From Sphingobium sp. JS3065 (GTDB taxonomy: Bacteria; Pseudomonadota; Alphaproteobacteria; Sphingomonadales; Sphingomonadaceae), in assembly GCF_026427355.1 (NCBI RefSeq), contig NZ_CP102665.1, positions 186,001 to 250,000 on the forward strand: a stretch of 64,000 nucleotides of DNA, written 5' to 3'. The number at the start of each line of letters is the position of its first letter. Positions within the stretch are counted from its first letter, which is position 1. Below the pieces are notes generated by a model, which did not search any database, had not been told where the DNA came from, and saw only the letters and a program-made list of their open reading frames with translations. Below, piece after piece: positions 9,641 to 18,556 of the stretch. A program made the position numbers and the translations under genes.

Positions 9641-9724
9641 CCCACATATGACATCCGAAACATAACCATCAGGCGGGTCACTTCTCGGTGGAAATCCCGG
9701 GTCACTTCTCAACGGCAATCAACA

Positions 9725-9877
9725 ACCAAAGATCAAGTGGACTGCTACAACTCCCTACAGGTGTTCCACGCACATCGCTTCGTTGTCGATCCAGCGGGAA
9801 AGTTTGATCTGGTGGAGGAAATGATTGCTGAACGTGAAGCGGTGGCCGTAAAAGGTGAAGATAATAGCCTTTTTTAA
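9725..9877 (+). pseudogene. C-terminal remnant of an unknown protein cut by IS21 copy 1
   Basis: An open frame starts exactly at the IS boundary and reads TKDQVDCYNSLQVFHAHRFV to a TAA at 9875. Its 50 residues have no initiator. They are the tail of a gene whose front was lost on IS insertion or later recombination. I do not recognise the family. The base composition is more AT-rich than that of the IS. Confidence 0.5.
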
Positions 9878-9906
9878 GGCAATTATGACCGTGCGTGGAG
9901 GGCCGC

Positions 9907-10890
9907 ATGAATTCAAAGAGCATTTTCAAGTCTGGATGGTTTTCCTGCTTCTTAGTTACATTCATTCTGTATGCCCTCCAGAAAATGGATGGTCCTGGCC
10001 TCTTGCTCTCGTTCCTAAGTGCAGAGCTTTGGTCCATTCTCTTCATCAATCTCGGCTTCATACTGATGGGTTGGCGCGCCTACTCTCAAGCTGGGCCTCG
10101 TTGGATGAAGGTCGTTCCTGCGGTGTGGTTTGGGGGCTATTTTGTGGTAGCTCTCATCAGTCATTTGTTTGCTTATCAGTTTTACCGGCAGATAGACGCA
10201 TGGAACGCTGAGCAAAAAATCCAATGGGATCGCAATAGTGATATTGTCGCTCTTGCCCATAGCTGGTCAGATGAAAATCGAGCCGTTGTGTTCTCAGCAA
10301 AAGGTTTGATTGAGAATTACGGCATCGATCAAGCACTTGATGGGGCGGCATACCAAAACAGCGATTCCTCTTCGACATATCGACGGTTGTCGTTGGTGCA
10401 AGAAGGATGCGGTATGCGCGGCTCTCAAGCCCAAACCAATTGGTCATTCATCACGCGAGGTGGCTTACACCAACCATTTCAGCGCGCTGCCAATCTATGT
10501 CTATTATCTCGGACAGAATATCCATCAAGCCGCGTCATCAGCTTTGTGAACGGTGGCATTACGAAAACCGATCTTATCCTTGACCGCGAAGTGGAGGAAA
10601 TCACCGTATCGGTATCAGATACCGTAACTTACCATCTCAAAGCAGCTTGGACACAACCTTTGACGTGGTTCCCTCAGCCTATTTTGGGGTGTATTCGCCC
10701 TGGCTTCTCACCTGCAAGTTGGTGTGGGTTCAAGTTTGGACGGGAAAACGCCCGTGAAGCTGGGCGCACTCCTGAGAAAGTTATTACCTCTGCCCTTGGA
10801 CTATCGCCTGTTACGTTGGAATCTCGCTTCCCTAACCTGCGATGGGAGGAGTCCCCATCAATAATTCCGCGATCACGTGGAGGCAGTTGA
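9907..10890 (+). CDS. Hypothetical protein with two N-terminal membrane segments
   Basis: A 327-residue protein. Hydrophobic segments lie at about residues 10-30 and 37-56, with another at ~70-90, followed by a soluble region that I do not recognise. The chosen ATG has GTGGAGG seven bases upstream; an earlier in-frame GTG overlaps that ribosome site. Codon usage and GC are lower than in neighbouring host genes, consistent with foreign cargo between two IS21 copies. The C-terminal 100 residues are low in obvious domain features and may be out of the original frame. Confidence 0.5.
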   Translation: MNSKSIFKSGWFSCFLVTFILYALQKMDGPGLLLSFLSAELWSILFINLGFILMGWRAYSQAGPRWMKVVPAVWFGGYFVVALISHLFAYQFYRQIDAWNAEQKIQWDRNSDIVALAHSWSDENRAVVFSAKGLIENYGIDQALDGAAYQNSDSSSTYRRLSLVQEGCGMRGSQAQTNWSFITRGGLHQPFQRAANLCLLSRTEYPSSRVISFVNGGITKTDLILDREVEEITVSVSDTVTYHLKAAWTQPLTWFPQPILGCIRPGFSPASWCGFKFGRENAREAGRTPEKVITSALGLSPVTLESRFPNLRWEESPSIIPRSRGGS

Positions 10891-10972
10891 AACCGACACC
10901 ACATGATGCCGATGATTTCTGACCTGTCCCGCTTAGAAACGGCCATTTCGGGTCGTTTCTGCGACCAGTATG

Positions 10973-11527
10973 TCAGGTAGATAGTTGGGTAGATAACTCG
11001 CCCTTGGCTATCTCAACGAACTGGTGGAGGTGTTTTCCCATAGCTGTTCGATGGGCTCTCGTGACCTCTGGCGGAATGTCGTTTTCGTCGTAGTGGAAAA
11101 AGTCCTGCTGCCATTCACCGAACTTCACCTTAAAGGCATCTGAGAGGATGAGGACGCTGTTATCGTATAGCTCTTTAGTGGCACGATACCGCTTCCATAG
11201 CTCGTCGTTCTCCTCGTTGAAACTTGATGATTGGAAATAGTCTTCGGGGTCGTTTGGCCCATTGAAGAAGCCATCATACATTTTATCGACTGACTTATCC
11301 AAGGCGGTCAATCCAGAGACGATGGCCGTGTAGGCGTCTTTTCGCGCATCCCACAAACGGTCCTGAGCATATTTGTGCCTGTCGATCTCTGCCAACTGGA
11401 TTGCGGTTTGTAGGGCGCTTTTGCGATTGAGGTATGCGCCAAACCAGACGCCGCCAAAACCAACAATCAGCGTTCCGCCCGTGCCAATCAGTGCTGCGAC
11501 AAGATCACTCGCCAAGTTCGCCCCCAT
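10973..11527 (-). CDS. Hypothetical single-pass membrane protein
   Basis: A 184-residue protein with one N-terminal hydrophobic segment (about residues 8-32, ALIGTGGTLIVGFGGVWFGA) followed by a charged, probably helical soluble domain. This architecture is common among small phage or island proteins of unknown function. It faces the preceding gene and is divergent from the small gene at 11572. No catalytic motif is visible. Confidence 0.6.
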   Translation of the reverse strand: MGANLASDLVAALIGTGGTLIVGFGGVWFGAYLNRKSALQTAIQLAEIDRHKYAQDRLWDARKDAYTAIVSGLTALDKSVDKMYDGFFNGPNDPEDYFQSSSFNEENDELWKRYRATKELYDNSVLILSDAFKVKFGEWQQDFFHYDENDIPPEVTRAHRTAMGKHLHQFVEIAKGELSTQLST

Positions 11528-11571
11528 TACTCTTTCATTTCGCTAAATAGGTGAAACGGAGAGAGTGTTGA

Positions 11572-11739
11572 ATGGCGAAAATCAATTGGGCTAAAACAAA
11601 TCCTATCGGCAAGAAGATGGAACTTGCCGCTTTACCCAAAAAGCAAAAACCAAAGGGCGGCTGGACACACGTTAAGCGTCAACCAGTGCGTGTCTATACC
11701 CAAGAGGAAATCGCGGCGTTTATGAGCGGGAGCGATTGA
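11572..11739 (+). CDS. Small basic protein of unknown function (55 aa)
   Basis: A short ORF beginning MAKINWAKTNPIGKKMELAA and ending AAFMSGSD, preceded by GGAGAG about ten bases upstream. It is Lys-rich in the middle (KKQKPKGGW). It lies between a divergent membrane protein gene and the second IS21. The ribosome site and codon regularity suggest a real gene. Function unknown. Confidence 0.5.
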   Translation: MAKINWAKTNPIGKKMELAALPKKQKPKGGWTHVKRQPVRVYTQEEIAAFMSGSD

Positions 11740-11895
11740 GTGTGATGCCTTGGTATATGGATATCAAATCTGATTCAGAGTTTGCGCTTTTCTGTTGATT
11801 GCCGTTGAGAAGTGACCCGGGAAGGGCCCAAATTTTCACTGAGAAGTGACCCATGTTGAACTCACCCCTGACTTTGACGAGCGAGGGGTCATGGA

Positions 11896-13428
11896 GTGTT
11901 GGACATGGCGTTATTGAGCGTTATCCGGCGCTGGCATTTCCGCGATCATCTTTCGATCCGCGAGATTGCGCGGCGTACCGGGCTGTCACGTAATAGGATC
12001 CGTAAATATCTACGTTCGGACACGATCGATCCGCGGTTCAAGGTGCCCGATCGGCCGAGCAAACTGGACCCGTTCGCGGAGCGGCTGTCAGCCTGGCTGA
12101 GACGGGAGATGGGTCGGACCCGCAAGCAGAAGCGGACGATGAAGCAGTTGCATGCTGATCTGGTCAGCCTGGGCTATGATGGCTCCTACAATCGGGTGGC
12201 GGCCTTTGCCCGGGACTGGCGCGATGATTATCGTCGTGAGCAACAGATGAGCGGGCGCGGGACATTCGTGCCGCTGTCCTTCGCACCAGGGCAAGCATTC
12301 CAGTTCGATTGGAGCGAGGATTGGGCGATCATCGGCGGCGTGCGCACCAAGCTGCAGGTCGCCCACTTCAAGCTCAGCTACAGCCGCGCCTTTCTCGTGC
12401 GGGCCTATTTGCTCCAGACCCACGAGATGCTGTTCGATGCCCATAATCATGCGTTCCGCGTGTTGGGCGGCGTTCCGCGCCGCGGGATCTATGACAATAT
12501 GCGCACCGCCGTCGACAAGGTCGGGCGCGGCAAGGAGCGCAACGTCAACAACCGCTTCCTCACCATGGTCAGTCATTATCTGTTCGAGGCCGAGTTCTGT
12601 AATCCGGCAGCGGGCTGGGAAAAGGGCCAGGTCGAGAAGAACGTCCAGGATGCCCGGCATCGGCTATGGCAACCCACGCCGCAGGCGGAAAGCCTGGATG
12701 CTCTCAACCTATGGCTGGAGGAGCGCTGCAAGGAGCTGTGGCAGGATATCCCGCACGGGATCGAACCGGGTTCGGTCGCCGATGCCTGGGCCGATGAAGT
12801 GGAAAGCCTGATGCCGATGGGCAGACCGTTCGATGGCTTTGTCGAATATGGGAAACGGGTCTCGCCAACCTGCCTGATCCACCTGGAACGCAACCGTTAC
12901 AGCGTGCCGGCGTCGTTCGCCAATCGGCCCGTCAGCCTGCGGGTCTATCCCGATCGCTTCCTGGCCGTCGCCGAAGGGCAAGTCATATGCGAGCATCAGC
13001 GCATCATCGACCGATCCCATGATGGGCCGGGGCACACCGTCTATGACTGGCGTCATTATCTGGCAGTGGTTCAGCGAAAGCCCGGCGCCCTGCGCAACGG
13101 CGCGCCGTTCCTCGAACTGCCCGAGGCCTTCCAGCGGCTGCAACGGCATCTGCTGCGCAATCCCGGCGGCGACAGGGAAATGGTCGAGATCCTTGCCCTG
13201 GTCCTGCACCATGACGAAGAGGCCGTGCTGACCGCCGTCGCCCTGGCGCTGGACGCCGGCGTGCCCACCAAAACCCATCTCCTCAACCTGTTGCACAGGC
13301 TGCTCGATGGAAAGCCGCTCTCGACGCCGCCGGTGACGGCGCCACAGGCGTTGAGGCTGGTCAGTGAGCCGATGGCCAATGTCGAACGCTACGATGCGTT
13401 GCGCGGGGAGAACCGTCATGCGTCATGA
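11896..13428 (+). CDS. istA: IS21 transposase IstA (copy 2)
   Basis: A 510-residue IstA with the same helix-turn-helix and DDE motifs as copy 1. It differs only at the Leu in KTHLLNLL near the C-terminus, plus silent changes nearby. It has every appearance of being functional. Confidence 0.95.
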   Translation: MLDMALLSVIRRWHFRDHLSIREIARRTGLSRNRIRKYLRSDTIDPRFKVPDRPSKLDPFAERLSAWLRREMGRTRKQKRTMKQLHADLVSLGYDGSYNRVAAFARDWRDDYRREQQMSGRGTFVPLSFAPGQAFQFDWSEDWAIIGGVRTKLQVAHFKLSYSRAFLVRAYLLQTHEMLFDAHNHAFRVLGGVPRRGIYDNMRTAVDKVGRGKERNVNNRFLTMVSHYLFEAEFCNPAAGWEKGQVEKNVQDARHRLWQPTPQAESLDALNLWLEERCKELWQDIPHGIEPGSVADAWADEVESLMPMGRPFDGFVEYGKRVSPTCLIHLERNRYSVPASFANRPVSLRVYPDRFLAVAEGQVICEHQRIIDRSHDGPGHTVYDWRHYLAVVQRKPGALRNGAPFLELPEAFQRLQRHLLRNPGGDREMVEILALVLHHDEEAVLTAVALALDAGVPTKTHLLNLLHRLLDGKPLSTPPVTAPQALRLVSEPMANVERYDALRGENRHAS

Positions 13429-14200
13429 TCCCGCTACCGGCGCCCTCGTCGTGATGCTGCGCGGCCTGAAAATGCCCGGCATGGCCCAGGCCGTGACCGA
13501 CCTCATGCAGCAGGGATCGCCCGCCTTCGAGGCGGCGGTGCCAATCCTCTCCCAGTTGCTGAAAGCCGAGACGGCCGAACGCGAGGTGCGATCCGTAGCC
13601 TATCAGCTCAAGGTTGCGCGGTTCCCGGCCTATCGCGATCTCGCCGGCTTCGACTTTGCCAGCAGCGAGGTGAATGAGGCGCTGGTGCGCCAGTTGCACC
13701 GCTGCGACTTCATCGACGTCGCCGACAATATCGTGCTGGTCGGCGGCCCGGGCACCGGGAAAACCCATGTCGCCACGGCGCTGGGCGTTCAGGCCATCGA
13801 GCATCATCGAAAGCGGGTCCGCTTCTTCTCCACGGTCGAACTGGTCAATGCCCTGGAACAGGAAAAGGCCCAGGGGCGCGCCGGGCAGATCGCCAACCGG
13901 CTCGTCCACTCGGACCTCGTCGTGTTGGACGAACTGGGTTATCTGCCGTTCAGTCCCTCCGGCGGCGCGCTGCTCTTCCACCTGCTGAGCAAATTATACG
14001 AGCGCACCAGCGTCATCATAACCATGAACCTTAGCTTCAGCGAGTGGGCCACCGTGTTCGGCGACGCGAAGATGACCACCGCGCCCCTCGATCGGCTCAC
14101 CCATCACTGCCACATCCTGGAGACCGGCAACGACAGCTTCCGGTTCAAAAACAGCTCGGCCCAGCAGGCCAGACCCAGAAAGGAGAAACCCGCACCTTGA
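13418..14200 (+). CDS. istB: IS21 helper ATPase IstB (copy 2)
   Basis: A 260-residue IstB with intact Walker A ([11 protein letters not shown]) and Walker B. Two substitutions relative to copy 1 fall in conserved places: IITMNLSFS instead of IITTNLSFS, and [11 protein letters not shown] instead of [11 protein letters not shown]. The proline in a normally helical conserved stretch could impair activity. The start overlaps istA as in copy 1. Confidence 0.93.
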   Translation: MRHDPATGALVVMLRGLKMPGMAQAVTDLMQQGSPAFEAAVPILSQLLKAETAEREVRSVAYQLKVARFPAYRDLAGFDFASSEVNEALVRQLHRCDFIDVADNIVLVGGPGTGKTHVATALGVQAIEHHRKRVRFFSTVELVNALEQEKAQGRAGQIANRLVHSDLVVLDELGYLPFSPSGGALLFHLLSKLYERTSVIITMNLSFSEWATVFGDAKMTTAPLDRLTHHCHILETGNDSFRFKNSSAQQARPRKEKPAP

Positions 14201-14284
14201 CCCACATATGACATCCGAAACATAACCATCAGGCGGGTCACTTCTCGGTGGAAATCCCGGGTCACTTCTCAACGGCAATCAACA

Positions 14285-15230
14285 GACGCTGTATCGTGCG
14301 CGACGACAGGCGTCCGACATCACGGTCGCGGGTCTGCTCCACGATTTTCTGTGCTGTCAGGCCGCGAAATTCCGGAGCCTTGCTGTAATTGGCAGGAAGG
14401 TCCTCCAAAAGCGCCTTGAAGCGAGCCGCATCGGGGCGGACATAATGGCTCAAGGGCCGATCACCGGCGAAATCGCGAAATAGCGCATAGCTGGCGCGCG
14501 CCTGTGAGTAGGTCTGGTTCTCCCAAATCTTGCGCCGCAGTTGCGCCTCCCTGAATGTTTCGGCGGCCTCGGAAAATATGGGACCGGCGATAACCGGCGG
14601 CGTTTCGACGTGCACGATAGGGGGCATTGAAGAAGGCTCCGGCCTCTCGCGAAGGGCCTCCACGAGCAGCTTGTCGCGCGGCTCATAGTTGAAATCTCCC
14701 TCTGCCCTTGCGCGCAGCGTTTCGGCCACCTCGACACCAGCGCGAAGCATCGCTTGGCCGACCTTCCGAACGCTCAGCTTGTCGAACTTCGCGTCCAGGC
14801 CATAGCGGCGCGCCAACATGACGGAGGTGATCTGCCGCACAGTTCCATAGGCGTTCTCGGCGAGATGTTCCCTCGCGCTGTCCGCGAGCTTTCGATAATC
14901 CTCCGCTCACTCCTTCCGAAACCGGTCGGGCATATCAGCCATCAGGCGACGATTATCGTCCTGCGCTAGAATCGTGGTGTAAAAATCCTTCACCAACGCC
15001 GCGATATCCTCATCACTCAGCATGGACGCGTTTTCGAGCACAGCGAACAATTCCTCCGACCGCAGATACAGGCAGCGCGACAGGACCCGCGCCTCTCCTG
15101 CTTGATGAGTATGGAGGCTGCATGTCAATTCGCTGCGTGCCAGCCGTACCCGCAGTCCCACGGGGACCGCCCGCCGGAAGTGATAGACGCCCCCGCGTCG
15201 TACCGTATTCAGGATGCCTCCCATGCCCAC
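14285..15230 (-). pseudogene. Tyrosine integrase (DUF6538-type), broken by a stop codon and by IS21
   Basis: The N-terminus (MGGILNTVRRGGVYHFRRAV) resembles the N-terminal domain of the intact integrase at 33253-35187. The frame runs to a TGA at 14907-14909 and continues in the same frame (AEDYRKLADSAREHL, then VRQITSVMLARRYG) to the IS21 boundary at 14284. There the catalytic C-terminal domain is cut away. The gene is thus inactivated twice, by one in-frame nonsense codon and by the IS insertion. It starts about 100 bp from the tRNA-Gln-like repeat at 15328, the same geometry as the intact integrase beside the real tRNA. It therefore probably marks a second, older element in tandem. The start is GTG at 15230 or ATG at 15224. 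Confidence 0.82.
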
Positions 15231-15603
15231 AAAGTCCCAACTTTGTAGCAGGGTTCTGTAGCAGACGCCCCACCACGGTTCCGGCGTCGTCCGAAAAGCC
15301 AGGTTTGGTAGTATGTTGGGAAAAACTTGGCTGGGGCGGCAGGAAATGCAGCATCAACCGTTAACCAACCAAGTCCCTGTTTTTGCTTGTTCAGCAATCG
15401 GGCCTATTATCGACTATCGCCAATCACCTGTCACATGCAATAGCATTCCATTTTGCCTATCCACAGGTGCCGACCAACGTGTCATTCTTCACCGATCGGC
15501 GGAATTTTTGCAAGGCCGCTCGTCCCGAGAACGCCCCCGGACCATCTTGCTCAACCATCGATTTTCGATTAACTTTTAATCATCTGGATTGGGAGTGATT
15601 GAA
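15231..15603. other. Non-coding junction between two integrated elements
   Basis: No gene is seen here. It contains the 17-bp attachment-site repeat at 15328-15344 and an AT-richer leader before the antitoxin gene. By position it should hold the left end of the element and the promoter of the toxin-antitoxin pair. Confidence 0.5.
15328..15344. repeat. Putative attachment site (tRNA-Gln 3'-end repeat)
   Basis: The 17-bp sequence TGGCTGGGGCGGCAGGA is identical to the 3' end of the tRNA-Gln gene at 35268-35284, including its CCA, and is in the same orientation. Integrases that use tRNA 3' ends leave such direct repeats at both ends of the inserted element. It lies ~100 bp before the start of a broken integrase on one side and ~260 bp before a toxin-antitoxin pair on the other. 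Confidence 0.75.
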
Positions 15604-15873
15604 ATGGCGGCAGCAACGAGAGTCCTAACGGCCCATGTGCCGGAGGGCTTGGCCGATAAAGTGGATGCTCTGGCAGCACGCATCGAGCGCTCACGAGGCT
15701 GGATCATGAAGCAAGCCTTGGCGGCATGGATCGATCAGGAGGAAGAGCGGCACAAGATGACGCTCGAAGCTCTGGCCGACGTCGATGCGGGCCGGGTGAT
15801 CGATCATCAGAGCATCCAGGCATGGGCAGACAGCCTGTCCACGGATAGCCCGTTACCCTCGCCGACCGCATGA
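15604..15873 (+). CDS. CopG/ParD-like antitoxin
   Basis: An 89-residue protein with an N-terminal ribbon-helix-helix pattern (TRVLTAHVPEGLADKVDALA, then SRGWIMKQALAAWI) typical of CopG/ParD DNA-binding antitoxins, and a flexible toxin-binding tail. The ATG has GGGAGTG upstream. Its stop overlaps the toxin start (ATGA), the usual arrangement. It should repress its own promoter and neutralise the toxin, helping to retain the mobile element. Confidence 0.85.
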   Translation: MAAATRVLTAHVPEGLADKVDALAARIERSRGWIMKQALAAWIDQEEERHKMTLEALADVDAGRVIDHQSIQAWADSLSTDSPLPSPTA

Positions 15874-16163
15874 AAATCCAATGGACCAGCAAAGCGTCAT
15901 CGGATCTTTTACGCCTGCACGAACATCTTCGACCAGTCGCGCCCGAGGCAGCCGCTCGCGTCGTACAGCAACTCGCCCATGCGCCTAACCGCCTGCTCGA
16001 CTATCCCCGCCTCGGCGAGAAACTGGAAGCCTTCGAGCCGCGTGAGGTTCGGCGGATCATCGTGGGCAACTATGAAATGCGATACGAGATCGCGAGCGGC
16101 ACCATCTTCATCCTGCGCCTCTGGCACTGCCGCGAGAACCGGAGCTTCGAGTCCGAGCATTGA
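15870..16163 (+). CDS. RelE/ParE-family toxin
   Basis: A 97-residue protein with the RelE/ParE fold pattern: IQWTSKASSDLLRLHEHL at the start, LLDYPRLGEKLEAFEPREVRRI in the middle, and YEMRYEIASGTIFILRLWHCRE near the end. The final Arg-x-x-HxRE-like region fits ParE-type toxins, which target gyrase, though RelE-like mRNA cleavage cannot be ruled out from sequence alone. It overlaps the antitoxin by 4 nt. Confidence 0.88.
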   Translation: MKIQWTSKASSDLLRLHEHLRPVAPEAAARVVQQLAHAPNRLLDYPRLGEKLEAFEPREVRRIIVGNYEMRYEIASGTIFILRLWHCRENRSFESEH

Positions 16164-16206
16164 GCGTGGATGGGTAGCGGGATCGATTGTTTACCCCGCT
16201 CCTCAC

Positions 16207-16386
16207 TTATAACGATCTTTGCTGGGACTGGATCGCCTCCATACGCCGCAGGCGCTCGGCAACCTCTTTGAGCGCCTCATCCGTCCCGTTGAGTATCTGC
16301 TGCTGGTTTTGGGGAAGGGATTTGCGCGTCTGTTCGACCAGATCGTCGAGTGCGTCCACTTCATCGTTGAGCTTCATAATGCGCAT
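16207..16386 (-). CDS. Small coiled-coil ORF, or the displaced C-terminus of the relaxase
   Basis: Beginning at ATG 16386, a 59-residue frame reads MRIMKLNDEVDALDDLVEQT and is rich in coiled-coil heptads. The same frame is open further upstream, overlapping the end of the relaxase (DRNRPPEWAATILKLIDRTF). It may therefore be the original C-terminal tail of the relaxase shifted out of frame, rather than a gene of its own. There is no strong ribosome site at 16386. Confidence 0.4.
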   Translation of the reverse strand: MRIMKLNDEVDALDDLVEQTRKSLPQNQQQILNGTDEALKEVAERLRRMEAIQSQQRSL

Positions 16387-16421
16387 GCTGGTGTCGGCCT
16401 GATCGCGGAACGTGCGATCGA

Positions 16422-18326
16422 TCAGTTTAAGTATCGTTGCCGCCCATTCAGGCGGGCGATTGCGATCGTCCGCTTGACAGCGTCAGATGCGGGACGTGGG
16501 CGCCCGTCAATCTGCCGCGCCATATGGAAATAGCCATCGTCCCGAAGGCTGCCGATGAGCGATCCATCCGCGCTTCCAATCACGACCTTCATCCAGTCAC
16601 GTTGCGCCTGTTCGCGCTCCTCTGCTGCCGCCTCGATTTCCCTCGCTGCCGACGCCTGTTGCTGGATAGCCGCTTCACGCGGCTCCAACGCATTTTCCCG
16701 CGCAGCAATGACCTGTTCGCGCTTAGCCAACTGATCCCTGGCCAAAGCCATGGCGGCATCCTGCTCGGCGTGGCGTTGCTCCAGGCGCTGGGCCGATATT
16801 GCCTGCTGGCGATCCCGCTCGATGGTGGCAGCCTCCCGCCGTGCCAGTTCCTTCTCCTGAACCATCATGCGCCCCTCACGACGTAAAAGATCGGCAGTGA
16901 GACGGCGGATCCGCTGAAGCGCGAGGGCAAGCTGGTGGCCAATTCGAAGCGCACCCGCAGTCCACGGCGTCTTATAGACCAGTTTTTCTTTCTCGGTCAT
17001 CACATCCGCCTTCATGGTGAAAGCCTGTTCGTGCGGACGCAGGTCCAGCCCATTGCTGTCGTCGGCACCTCGCGCAAGCAGTTCGATTTCCGCATCCTGC
17101 CTTTTCTGCTGGGCTTTCAGCGCGGCCTGATCCTGCGCAAGCGCTTCGCGGTCGCGAGCGATGGCATCACGTTCGGCAGCCGCTGCCTGTCGTTCCTGCT
17201 CGGCACGTCGGGCGACATCTTGCGCTTCATGGCGCGCGCGCTGGAGCACTACATGATCTTCTTCGGCTCGCGCCAGTGCGTTTCCCAGTGCCCGGCGATC
17301 CTCTTCCAGTTTCTGGCGCTGCTGATCCGCGATTTGGCGCGCTTCGCTTAGCCGGTTTCGCTCGCGCTCCGCATCGCGCGCGGCAGCATCCGCATTCTCA
17401 TGACGTTCGGCTGCCATCCGCAGTTCATGGGCGACGTCCTGTGCCTGCCGCTCCGCTTCAGCCTGCGCTGCGGCCAACGCCGCGCGATCCGTCGCGGCTT
17501 GCTTTCGATCTTCCTCGGCCGCGTGAACCAGCGCTTCCGCTTCGGCGCGCAGACGCTTAACGGCCGCTCGCCCTTCCGCCGGTGTCATTGACCGCCGTGG
17601 CCGGGCCGATCCGTCCGCGTTACGGCCGCGCGACAGTTCGAGCGCGGATATGGTCAGTTCGTCACCGAGCTCGATTTCGATATCGTCGCGCTGCACCTCA
17701 CCCCGCTCAAGGCCCAAATGCTTGACCGCGGCATGATAGGCATCCTGCTCTTCCGAAAGCCGCTGATTTTTCCCGCCAAGGATATCGTGATAGGACAATG
17801 TCCATTTCATCGGGGCTTCGGCCTTGCGCCGCTCATAGTCGGCGAGCTTGACGGGATCGGTCGGCTTCTTGCCGCGGGGCAGCGCACGCTTCTCGACCAC
17901 CGGTATCGCGACGAAGTGTATATGCCATACCTCTTCATCCAGATGCAGTTTGGCGGAAAGCAGGCCCTTGCCGAATTTCTTCTTGGCCCATTCGACATTC
18001 GTCCTGAGCCATTCCTGCTTCTCCGCCTCGCTGGCCTTGTCGAACCACGCCTTGCTGGCGGTGGTGACCGTCTCGACCGCGATGACCTTGTCCTTGGTGG
18101 ATTGCATATCGATCCCAAGGTCCCGGAGGCGACCGCGGGCGGACGCGACGAAATCGTCGCTGCCCTCCTCCAGCAGTTCTAAAGGAGGCGGCGCATCGTC
18201 GCGGATATTCTCGCCGGCAATGGTGCGGATATTATGCTGACAGACGCGATCGAGCGCTGCGAACGATTTGATCTTGGCATAGCGCATGATGGCGTAGAGC
18301 TTGCGCGGGGTGGTGGTGTCGGGCAT
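16422..18326 (-). CDS. MobV/Pre-type relaxase (plasmid mobilization protein)
   Basis: A ~634-residue protein. The N-terminal domain has the MobV/Pre pattern: YAIMRYAKIKSFAALDR followed by HNIRT, and the metal-binding histidine motif HIHFVAIP near residue 135. This domain nicks DNA at oriT and stays bound to the 5' end. From about residue 250 to the end it is a long Ala/Glu/Arg/Gln-rich coiled coil, common in these relaxases. An upstream in-frame GTG at 18383 lies inside a conspicuous inverted repeat, so ATG 18326 is preferred. A possible frameshift near the 3' end is described for 16207-16386. Confidence 0.85.
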   Translation of the reverse strand: MPDTTTPRKLYAIMRYAKIKSFAALDRVCQHNIRTIAGENIRDDAPPPLELLEEGSDDFVASARGRLRDLGIDMQSTKDKVIAVETVTTASKAWFDKASEAEKQEWLRTNVEWAKKKFGKGLLSAKLHLDEEVWHIHFVAIPVVEKRALPRGKKPTDPVKLADYERRKAEAPMKWTLSYHDILGGKNQRLSEEQDAYHAAVKHLGLERGEVQRDDIEIELGDELTISALELSRGRNADGSARPRRSMTPAEGRAAVKRLRAEAEALVHAAEEDRKQAATDRAALAAAQAEAERQAQDVAHELRMAAERHENADAAARDAERERNRLSEARQIADQQRQKLEEDRRALGNALARAEEDHVVLQRARHEAQDVARRAEQERQAAAAERDAIARDREALAQDQAALKAQQKRQDAEIELLARGADDSNGLDLRPHEQAFTMKADVMTEKEKLVYKTPWTAGALRIGHQLALALQRIRRLTADLLRREGRMMVQEKELARREAATIERDRQQAISAQRLEQRHAEQDAAMALARDQLAKREQVIAARENALEPREAAIQQQASAAREIEAAAEEREQAQRDWMKVVIGSADGSLIGSLRDDGYFHMARQIDGRPRPASDAVKRTIAIARLNGRQRYLN

Positions 18327-18378
18327 GGTCAGTCTCAGCCAGGCGGGCGGTAGAGGCCCGTTTTCGTAAATGGGTGGA

Positions 18379-18437
18379 CTCACTCCGGGTATTTACTGCG
18401 CAAATACCCCCGTGAGCCAAGGGGCGAGCCCCCTGGA
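18379..18437. other. Candidate oriT (nested inverted repeats upstream of the relaxase)
   Basis: An inverted repeat CTCAC-tcc-GGGTATTT / AAATACCC-cc-GTGAG spans 18379-18416 with a 7-base loop. It is followed at once by a second imperfect palindrome, CCAAGGGGC-GA-GCCCCCTGG (18417-18437). It lies about 50 bp upstream of the relaxase start, where MOB oriT sites are normally found. The assignment is by position and structure only; no nic site is proven. Confidence 0.5.
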
Positions 18438-18471
18438 CCCCCATGCAGCCCTTCACGTCGTTCCGGTCTGC

Positions 18472-18493
18472 GCGCTTCTCCGCAGAGAAGCGC
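18472..18493. repeat. Perfect 9-bp stem hairpin near oriT
   Basis: GCGCTTCTC-CGCA-GAGAAGCGC forms a perfect hairpin between the KfrA-like gene and the relaxase. There is no following T-run in either direction, so it is unlikely to be a classical terminator. It may be part of the transfer origin or a protein-binding site. Confidence 0.6.
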
Positions 18494-18556
18494 AAGGGGC
18501 AAGGAGCGGAAGGAAAAGGTGCGTGGCATGAATGCGACGCACCCTTCCGCCAGTCA

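Larger units (their letters stand above)
7233..9724 (+). mobile_element. IS21-family insertion sequence, copy 1 (2492 bp)
   Basis: The outer ends are perfect inverted repeats starting TGTTGATTGCCGTTGAGAAG and extending about 29 bp. Inside each end the motif GAGAAGTGACCC recurs (left at ~7245 and ~7281, right at ~9675 and ~9700), the multiple terminal repeats typical of IS21. It encodes istA and istB. The identical layout recurs 4560 bp to the right. The flanks (left CCCAAGC, right ACCAAAG) show no convincing target duplication, so this copy has probably recombined since insertion. Confidence 0.95.
11793..14284 (+). mobile_element. IS21-family insertion sequence, copy 2 (2492 bp)
   Basis: Same length, ends and genes as the copy at 7233. 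I see no base difference over the first ~1485 bp, then about 14 substitutions in the last kilobase. The right end lies inside a tyrosine integrase gene read on the minus strand. The flanks (left TTGCGCTTTTC, right GACGCTG) show no obvious target duplication. Confidence 0.95.

Noticed and set aside
7233..14284. A composite transposon with clean target duplications
   Set aside because: The flanks of neither the single copies nor the outer pair match, so the layout is recorded only as composite-like.
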